DNA of 64,000 bases from Dryococelus australis (Eukaryota > Arthropoda > Insecta > Phasmatodea > Phasmatidae): NCBI GenBank assembly GCA_029891345.1, contig CM057000.1:123799838-123863837 (forward strand), written 5' to 3'. The translations under genes were made by a program, and so were the position numbers. Under the pieces are notes generated by a model. It was not told the DNA's origin, ran no database searches, and worked only from the letters and a program-made list of their open reading frames with translations. Each line of letters starts with the position of its first letter. Within the stretch, counting starts at the first letter, position 1. Positions 50,116-61,200 of the stretch are shown piece after piece.

Positions 50116-53100
50116 ACATACAGAATTAATAAATTATAAAATATGTTAACATTAATGTTAAAATAAAAATTTTAAAAATTTCATCATTAAAATTTTTAAC
50201 TAATTCTTTGGTGTAAGACAATTAATAATGAAATAATAATATTATAACATGTATTTCAATGCAAATTTTGATGTAATTAATAAAAAATATAAAATATTAC
50301 ACTTGCGAAATAATTAGAGTTGAAGTTAATTATAGTAACATTTTGGTGTATACATTTTTAAACTTCAAATTAAAAATACCTGCAGAAAAATAAGCTAAAA
50401 ATTATATACAATAAAATCTAAGGTCAAATACTTTATTTAATGTAAATATTTTGAATGTGTCATAATTATCATGATTTATAAAATGGGACTTAAATATAAG
50501 TACAGTAATAATAAAATCATTAAAAAATATAATTTTTAAAAAAACTAATTGAGAATTTTTAAATAAATGTTTATAAATAAAAACATCTTCCTCTGGTTAT
50601 TGATTTGTTTAAATGTATTACTAGAGTCCCTAAAAATCTTTAAAAATTATATTTTTGTATCATAATATTATACCCGAAAATGTTCTCCAATATTTTGCCA
50701 CCATAGAAAAATATGTTTAAATTAATTAACTAAAATAATAAAATAATTTTAATTATATAATTATAAATAGAATAGTTTTAATATGTTCACAAATCTGGTA
50801 AAATATTAAATTGTATGTGATGAGACAGCATCCAATATTCAAATAATATTAATGATGAATGTAATTTTCCATGATATTTATTATTGCTTCAATTTCAGAC
50901 TTATAACATTCAAATAAGTTTATAGCTGTAGTTTACTGCACCATATTCGTTTGGCGATATCAGTGCTAACCCCAAAACAAATGAATTATTAGTACAAATT
51001 TCTGGTGTTTTGCAAATCTATGTTGGAACGTTCCCGACAGGACAAAAACAATCAGAGAGGTGTATTAATATTATGCCTGCAGTTCGAATGTTATAAAATT
51101 TGATACACACTTTATTGCGATGGTTGTGCAAAACATATCCAAATAACCAAATTAATAATACATAAAACCTAAAAGTAATAAAATAATGTAAATAAGTTAT
51201 CTCTGCAAACACATATAAAACATTAAACAAAAACATGCAAATATGCGTATATACAAATACAAAAGGCACTCTGAGACACAGGTTTCACTGTAACAAAAAG
51301 AAAAAAAAAACATAAAAATGAATGTATACATTTTCATACCGTTGTAATTTGATCCAATCCTAATATATGAAGTGTCAACTTGTTAGCAAATAATTAAAAT
51401 GAAAATAACACACATCCAAACTCTCTTCAACTTTGCAGCGGACAGTCCGTTTCTGAAAATGGATTGGCAAGCTCTGATTCAGATGAGGAAATATCTTCAT
51501 CACTTGAATCAATGGAGTCAATGTCACTGCTCACACATATAATAAAGCTCTCGATAGTATCTTCTATCCGCCCATTCATCTCCCAGTAGCATTCCTCTTT
51601 CTTTGGAGCATGTAAACAATAAACTTCCCAGTTTTGCTTCGTGACAAAGGAAATCGCTCTTCTTCTTGTATCTTCGAGCTTTGCTAGACTGACGTCTCCT
51701 ATGACATTGCTTTAGCACAAGTCTCTTGGCCTTTGCCCATGCGAGTTCGATATCGTTGAGTTCGCACATATAAGGAGGTAACCTAATTACGTCATGTCCA
51801 TGCGATTGCAAAATCCCATCTATTTGCCAAGTTTTTTTTCATTGCTTTAATGAATTTGATTTAGGGTGGAAAATTTTGACTTCCTCATGTTTTCGCAAAA
51901 TTCTACATTGTTATATTTAAACCAATTTATAGTTTTCTTCTTGACAGAAGACTTTGTTAGGGGTTTGTAACTTTGCAGTCAGTGATACAAAGTATTGTCT
52001 AAAACGACAATTTTTTTAGGAGATTAGGTAAAACATTTCACTAGTCCACCTTTTTAAAATTTCTTGCGTCCATCTGATAGCCTCTAGAGTTCTAGCGTGT
52101 ACTGTAATTAAGTGGTTTGATGAACTCATATTCGTCAGAACACCAAACTGATCTTTAATTTGCCAACATTTGTTGAAGGGTAAATAACTGTCCACCCATG
52201 ATTCTTCAATGTAAAAAAATTGGCCACTTCTCTTCTCTGTAATGTCGCAATAATTTTAAATATTCACAGCACTAAGGGACAATATTTGTGTGCTCAATTA
52301 AAATTTTTCTTTTGTTGCCACACCTTTCCCACTTAAATCCCATTTCTTTCAAAATTCGCCTCAAGGAGTTCACTCCGCATGAAAAGTCGATTTTGTGTTT
52401 AATGGCACTCAGCAGTTTGAGACATGCAGGTACTCGCTTATGAACTACATAAAAGTGTTAAATTAGATCCCTTATTACACTCCTCTCGAAATCATCACAT
52501 TTAACGTTTCTTTCTTCGAGACGCGAGCGATGTCATGCTTTGCAGGTTTACAGTCTAAAAACTATTTTTTCCCCTCTATTACTATCAATGTCACATGATT
52601 ATTTTACTTCATATATGCATGAAATGAAACTTCAAGTGAATTCACGTGCGCTACTTGCTACTGCATAAACACATATAGTTATCATGCCATAAATGACCCC
52701 TGAAATTATTAGTAATATGTCCCCAGCAGTAACAGTTGGCATGCAATAAATGTCACATAACCTTGCTGATAATGACTTTTCAATAATAAGGGACAGTTGG
52801 CATAACCACAAAAGGGCAGTAAGTATGCTGCTATTATGTCCAAAGCAGTAAGCAACAGTTGGCATTACATAAGTGACCCATTAGCATACTAGGAATGATC
52901 CACAAGTTTGCTGCTTGTATGTCTCCATCAGAAAACAACAGTTGACATGCTGTAAATGGCCCATAAACTTGCTGCTAATATTTTCCCACCAAAAAGTTAC
53001 AGTTAGCATTTAGTTTATCATCTTTTTGTGGGGCGTCTGTATAAATCTAACAATCATCGTGAGAGTTTTGGCTCTTATTACGATTATTTAAAAAAAACAG

Positions 53101-55175
53101 GCACTGTCACTTTTGTTTATATGACCTGATTGTCAACCATAAAATAAATGCTGATAATCATAAATGCGAACGTTTGCTACCACTGCCAACAGTTGGCCAA
53201 CTGTTAGCTACTTGTTGTTTGCTACTTGGGTATTGTTGAGTAATACAGACCCTTAAAAACCAACCCCATCCTAAATATATCCCGTATTTGTGCATTGACG
53301 GTGGTGATCCTACATGACAGGGTACAATCGGAAGGATAAGAATTTGCATAAATTTTACTTTGATATCACTAAACGCTATCACTTATTTATAGTGTTCTGA
53401 AAATTATCAGTTACAAATTATTTGTCTGCTGTAAATTGATAAGTATGACGAGGTGGATACAAAGAACCCAACTAAAATGCAATGATACAAATTAAGTTAT
53501 ATGCAACATTAGTACAGTTTACTTACCTCCAACCATTCCATGACATTTGATCGTTGGTTGTCGTTAATCATCACATTAAGATGTTGGTAGTTGTGTTTCT
53601 TGAGCGAAGGGCACAAATTAGCCACAAGAAATTCTAACATTTGTTTTGGTGTCCAGCCCATGCTATTCCAGTTCCCGTAAGTAAGCCCATGTCCTGGTTC
53701 GTTCTGCGGGGTGAGACCCCAGAATTTCAATCCTTCTGCAGAATAGGCGTTTAGGAATCTAATAAATCAAACCATTAAAACAGCAATGGCTAGTGAACGC
53801 AACTTATAATACAATAAGAAAATTATCCAATCTGATAGAAGCATTTCAAGGTAAATTTAGACTTCTTAGACTTACTATTATATATTTATATTGCTGAAAG
53901 AAGAATCAAGTGGTTTGGATACTGCTATTATTAAGATAACTGTATTGCTTTTGCTGTACAGGATTATTTTTTTCAGACCAAAAATTACATAGTAATTTTC
54001 GAACTTCGTATTATTTGGAAGAATCAGCAACATTTTGATAGCACCAAATATAAACAGTTATTATTATCTTCGATTGCAGTACAGTAGTTCGTTACACTAT
54101 GCCAGGATATCGCCACATAACAGGCCTCCAAGCGTGTAGGCCAATCAAAGTCATTATCAGAGGAACAGTAGAAAATTTTTTCTGAAAGTGAGAAATGGTT
54201 GAATTTTCGTTGCCATTTTCATAGATCTAAGAGGATTTAACATGTCAGCAAATAGTCATGTCTTTACTCTTCACCTGCCATGAAAGTACTTGTAATTTCT
54301 GCAAATCATTATTTACAACTCTTTAAGTAGGGGCTACAAAAGTATTTGATACGATCATTATGGTCAAAAAATTAAGATACTAAGTGTATGAATAATGACT
54401 ATGCCAAGGTGTTCTGCTGGAGCTTGGTACAATACAGTACGGTATTTTCAATATTTTTGTACTAGCTTTAATGCTGACTGCTGACTATAAGCTTACAGGT
54501 CTAATGAAGCAAGCTCGCTAGGAGACATTGAATATAATTGTGTTCAAAGTGAGAGAGTGTTTAGGTTTTCTTGTGCATTGTCTGAATATTATTTATTTTT
54601 GGCATTATGCTCTGTTGCAGTGTAACAAGAGCCGCCTGTTTCGCCATCTTCAGAGCAGTGGAATTAGTTACCTACTGAGGCACTGTTAATTTTATTAACC
54701 TACCTTAAAGCTAAGAGGAGAGTCGGTAGATGTGCTGGGATCTAAGTGCGTCTAAGCCCCATACATCTAGAAATGCAAGAAATGTTCGAAGTACATAGCA
54801 GTACTGGGATTTAGCATTTATGAACAATTGGGGCTATGGTTACCTTCTATAATACTAGCTCATTTTACAAGAAGGAGAAAGGAGTATGACCGGCATGGAA
54901 ACCCCCTCGACATGAAATAATTGCAATTTTGCATGCAATTTATGAAGTAGAGAGTAGAGTCACGCCAGAAACAGAGGATAGGCGACGCTATCTTCATTGA
55001 AATGGCTCTAAAAATCTAGATTAGGAAGGAGAGGACTTCCTTTAATTTTTATCTCTTGGTTTTAATTGGTTAATATAACTAGAGATATGGGACGTTCCGC
55101 ACATTTGGTGGAGCGGTGAGTGCGCAATTGAGTACACCAAATCCCGTGTTCCAAGTAGACACCTCAATCATAAAA

Positions 55176-55225
<50 letters not shown>

Positions 55226-58200
55226 ATAAAACGGGTGAGGAGTCTCCAGGCGGACATGAGAGAATTGGACCGACCAGCCACCCCGTGACTGCTGATGACC
55301 TTGAAAACAAAAACTCAAGAAATATTTTAAAAGTGAATAAATTCATATGTCAGTTGTTCTCTTTTGAGTTAAAAGCGAAGGTGTCGAAAGCACATAGTCG
55401 TTGATAATTATTCCAACAGTTTCTACGAGAACAGCATGGCAATGCAGGAACAGGTATTATTTTGAATAGTTCTACCAAACATTGCGATCGTTCGCACACC
55501 TGCTTGTCATAATTCTGCAGATAATGGAATAGAGCTACAAATTGGTTCTTGTTCTGTCTTAACAGCAAATTGCATTGATTATTTGCACGGCCTCTGACTG
55601 CACCCGTCAAATTGTCATGTTCAAACACAAAACATTTTTCCGAGCCGCTTATTACAAATATGGGTTAGTGTTGCCTACTGGTAACTTTCAAGTGACTTCT
55701 CTGTGTTCTAGGTCGTGAGTCTTGAAGACTTGAGGGAATGTCCCATTACCTTGATGACTGTGTACTTGCAATGTGACACCATAATCGCCCCAACACCGAG
55801 TCATTGGGTTGTTTCATTGTTTGTCATGGTTATATGACCGTGGGCACCTTTTGTATCGCTGTGTGATTTCCAGGTCGTAATATCCTAGCGCAGAGATTAG
55901 GGCACTTGTGTTTAACTGGGTGCTGTCACATTGTCGTCAGCTTTAACACCTGGCAACCAACATTATAACAACAATGGAAATTACTATAGTTCAGAAAAAA
56001 TAAAACTATAATTTCGTATGTTCTTGGAAAACATTTGTTAAGTTTACTTTCGTTGGGCCAGAATTGTACAAGCTTCAGAATGCCACTAATAGAAATAATG
56101 ACTTTTAATGTAAATGTTCGTCTACATAAACGAGGTTTTGAAGCGAAAATTTTAATACGTATCAGTATAATCATTAATTACGTGTTATTAATGTAAGCAT
56201 TCGATAAATTTTTTGTTCCAGTTGATGTTAATAACAACTAAGAAATATATGAACTTGGGAGGCTTTAATAGTTGAATTAGGTATTGCTTTTTAACAGTTG
56301 AAGTTTGTTTGGCATGTTGATATGTAGGCCTATGGTGGGTCGAATATTATGTTAGAATAAAAATTGGCACATGTTGATATGCGTCAGTTTTCAGTACTGT
56401 TTCATGCACATATAAGAAAAAATTATTCTATGGCATTGTTCGTAATTTTATACATCGCATGTTTTAACTCAAGAAAACGCTTAAAAATAAATATGCACCA
56501 TACTGGAAATAATTAAAAGCTTAGCCTTAAACACGTCAGTTATTTCGTATGAGACGATTTTTAAATACACATTAAAACTATCAAAATATTACTCATAAAT
56601 ACATAAAGTAATATAACATCATATAACGAACTGCAATGGGACATAATATTACACATCACTTCATTCGCAGCTGAGAGGTAGAGTGGTGTAGTGCTAATTC
56701 AGAGGCCATAGGTTTGCGTCCCATATTTTCAAAATGCATATCGCAAAGATTGGGTCGAAAATTGCTGCTAGGATTGTTCATAAGGTAAGATGATTTACAG
56801 CATATATGCCAGTTCTCCCCTCCCTTCTTAATGTAGGTTAGCCAGCAAGCGTGTAAGGCAGCTATCCCGCTAATTGCCACCATGTTTGCCCAATCCCAGA
56901 AAAGACGCGATGCTAGTGAGTCATAGATAGTATAGTACCTGCAGACCTTCGAGTATGGGCTCTGTTCTGAGACATTCTTAGGACCCACTCCTACCTTGGA
57001 TCTGCGACTCTCATCTTGGCTTTAGGTATGTTAGGAAATAACAGTGCCTCAGGGCACGAGTCGACCTGCAACCTTGTGGAAGAAGGACGGTCCATCTCGA
57101 ATTGTGATCTGCTGTGCCGGTGTAGGGCTGCGATGCTGTAAAACGTACTTCTGACGCAACTGCAGTGAGAAAATAATTAGTTTTGTGGGATTTATGCTAA
57201 GTTAAAAGTTATTCTGAGGACTCGGGTAACAGTTATATGTTTAGTTTATTTATGGATGTGTTAGAAATGACTGGTGGATCCTAGGCTTGTTTCCACTACA
57301 GGGGAAAGTTAGAGGAACCAGTTTAGCGAATAATTCGTTAAGAAAATTATACAGAATGTTGCAAAATTGCATGTCAATACTTTGGGGAAACATTCCTCAC
57401 ATCTGGAGGATGAAAAAATGTTATATAAACACAGGACGTCAACTACGGAAGTCCATACATCTAAACGGTCCGCAAAAGAGCTTAAAATGAGTGAGCTACC
57501 CCCGGGCTCCTTCTCTCACGAAATTCGTGAAATGGACGCAGAATGCGTCCCGCCGACTGCGGACCAGCAAACCAGTGCTCCAAAAATACCTTATATGAGG
57601 CCAGTAACCGCCCATCACACGAAACGCGCGCCCTACGAATGTGTGATCGAATCATTCAGGGACCATTTGTCTGCCCCAACCAATAATCATGCAGCCCCAC
57701 AGGGCGTGGCTTACCAGCCATAAACCTATGCGCACGAACGACTAGTCATCTGCAAACTGGAGGAAATGACAGTGGGGTTCAATGTCCTCACATCTCGCAT
57801 TGAGTGAGCTGTCAATCAAGATTTCTATAAAATGTGGTGATGCCTGTCTGATATCCCGTTCATACAGGAGGAATTGCAAGCTGTTGGCTGTGATCCGATC
57901 AAGGTCGAGTTAAAATACTAACTGAAAGATAAAAAAACAGGGAAATGTGTTAATTGTTGAGCTGTCGCAACACAAAGAAAACTATATATGAGCTGCGCAC
58001 ACTTTTCGAGCTTGTAGTGAAAGTAGAGGACTACAGGCGTTGTGACGGCCCTCTGCAGTGCAGTTCAGCTACTAAAGTACACCTACCTCAAAGCCGTATT
58101 TGTAGTTGAGACTATACAAACAACTTGTGACTTGGAAGACAAATTATCTCGCTAAGCATCACTGCATGCGCTGTGGGTGCAACCGCGTAGCTATGTATAA

Positions 58201-61200
58201 AGGCTACGAGGCTCGAGGTTTTCAAGACCACCCGATAAATAGCATCGGTAGAAGCAGAGCAAGGCCTAACTGCGGTAGACATCCCCCCCCCTCTCTGCCA
58301 CCAGACAAAAGAGAGCACTGCTGTAGTTATTCTCAAGCCGCATTTCAATGTTGAGGGCCGGATAAAAGACAAAGAATAGTCACGCCAGCACACACAGGTA
58401 CGACATTTCGTATCTGTGTTCGCACAGAGTCTGTCCATTCCGACGACAAATAGCTATGCAACTCGTATACAATCATGCGTGTCAGAAACATATTGTCTGG
58501 TCCTAACTCTCACTACAGGCCTAAAAACGCGCCAAAGTAAGAGCAACATGTCTCCTACAAGGGGAAAAAAAATCCTAAAACAATACAAAACTACCAGTGT
58601 AACAAGTAGCGAATCGGCGCAAGCCATCCCTCCCACCTCTCCCAACTCAATCTCGTCTTCTGGCTTCTGATAGGCCAGGTAATCACTCCATCCTGGACAA
58701 CGCCACTGCGGCGGACTTCGGAACTACGACGAACACGACGCCTGTTCAGACATCCAGTGGCAGAAATACCACAAATATCGTCCCATAGGTGCAGATATTT
58801 ACACAAATTAAGCGGAGCCTCATTGCCTGGAAAATCCAAGCCTGAGTAATGTGCTGGAGTTTCTGTTCCCCCTTCTTACAATCTGGATGGACTCTGCTCG
58901 AAGCAGTGATGCTTAACGTCAAGCCTTTGTGGGATTCGCAGTAACTCAACTATAGTTTAAAACCATTCTAATAGCTACTACACTGTAAAAAAAATTGTGT
59001 AATTTTACACGAATGTACGTGGCAGCATAATCTCCATACATGTTGGTGTATTTTGACATGTACATGTGTACGAATACTTTTACTGTGCGTCCCATATATA
59101 TTTACAAATACAATGCCAGTGTAATTTTACCATACTTGTTATTCTTTTTACTAATTATTATGTTTAATTATACGTACTCTGTATTTGTCATTTTACTTTT
59201 TTTTTGTTGCCAATATCAATCCACACAATGTAAATTTACACAAACTTTATTAGTGTAACTTTATCATACCTGTCAGTTTCTTTTACTAATCACCACATTA
59301 AATCACATGTACTCTGTACATGTCATTTTACTATACTTGCTACTAATTTTCTACCACACATTGTAAATTAACACAATCATTGTTATGGTAATTTTGCTAC
59401 ACCAGTCTGTTACTGTTTAATGTTCATCATACCTAATTACATGTACACTGTAGGTGTAATATTACTATACCAGTTCGTAATCTTGACTTATGATTTTAAA
59501 TAATATGCACTCCTTGCATGCAATTGACTATAAAAATTATAGATTTCCTGCCACATGCTGTAAATTTACACAAACATCACAAGTGTTAATTCACCACTGT
59601 GTATGTGTATTTTCTCACCAAAAAAAAGTAATATCGCAGATACACTGCAATTGTTATTACAAAATTTCTGTACATTGACAGAGTTATAAAAGTTTATCTC
59701 CAAAATGTAAATAATGATTGACTTCAGGTATAGAATAGGTAGTTATATACAAAAGCCAGCATATACCATCAGTAGGAATTAAGATTTCCTTTCGAACACC
59801 AAAGGAATTCAAAGTAGTTCTACTCCCTACCGCTAGATCGCATGTGCTTAGCAAATACATGTAGTTATATTTAAATTCAAAGGAACATTAGTGTAAAATT
59901 ACAAATAGTGTACTCCTTTTAGGAAATTACACATAAAAATGTAAAGTTCCATAAATTTGTATGTGTAAATATTCCCTCATATACTTTCGAATTTGTAATT
60001 TTGTACCCTTGTTAATGTCAATATACCAGTACAATTTTTTTTTTTTTTTAACTGGAAGATGGTACTACATTTTGAGTGAAATAGGAAAACACGTACTTTT
60101 ACACCGATGCACGAGTTTATGCAACATTGGCATGGTTGTAAAAACACACAGACTTCGGGTTTTAGTACCATGAATTAGTGTACTTTTACACATACTTTTG
60201 TATTTGTAATTTCACGCCCTTTTTAATGTCAATATACCAGTACAGTTGTGTTTTTTTACAGTATTGAGTGAAATCGAAAAATATGTACTGTTACACTGAT
60301 GTATGTGTTTTAATACAACTGGTTGTAAAAATATATAAGCTTAGGGTTTTAGTGCCTTGCATTAGTGTATTTTACACATACATTTGCATGGGTAATTTTA
60401 CACCCTTTTAAATGTTAATATACCAGTATATTTGTTTTTTTTTCTTACAGTAAGATTGTACTACCTAGTGAGTGAAATAGAAAAATATGTACTTTTACAC
60501 TGATGTGCATGTTTCAATACACCATTGGCGTACTTGTAAAAATAAACAGACTTGGGTTTTAATACTTCACGTTCGTGGATTTTTACACGTACTTTCAAAT
60601 TTGTAAATTTACACTCTTCTTATTGTTAACATGCCAATACATGTGTGTATTTTTATAATATCAATGTAGTATGTTATGAATAAAGTTGTACATTGCTGTA
60701 AATTTACACATACTGTACTTGTTTTTACAAATTACACACAGAAAAATGTAGAATTACCAAACAGTTGTACGTGTATTTGTATACATTTTTTATAGTGTAG
60801 AGTGAAGCTCAGCACATTGCTTTCTGCTAGGTTTAGAGTAGTTAAGGAGTGTGGGTAAGATCTTGCAGTGTATAAATAGCCAAAATATAAAAATAAAATA
60901 AAAATAATCTGAACTCCTGCCAATGCTTGGATTAAACATAACAGAAAATGACCGTCATGGGAGAATAATATGACACATGCGGTTAGAGTAATCATAAAGA
61001 TAAAAATAAATGTAAAGAAAGCAGCTAAGCTTTTATGCAATTCCAAAGACCGCACTAGAGAAATTTGAGTTTGAGAGATTTCTGTAACTAGAAGAACAAT
61101 GCAAAATTTAAGGAAACCAGCACTCCCAGAGATGACAGAAAATAAATTGTTTACTGTTTACTTGTGATGGAATCGAAGCAAGGATACATTCTCATGGATG

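Noticed and set aside
55079..55404. Arg-Glu, Ser-Leu repeat proteins
   Set aside because: Translations of the (GA)n tract on either strand.
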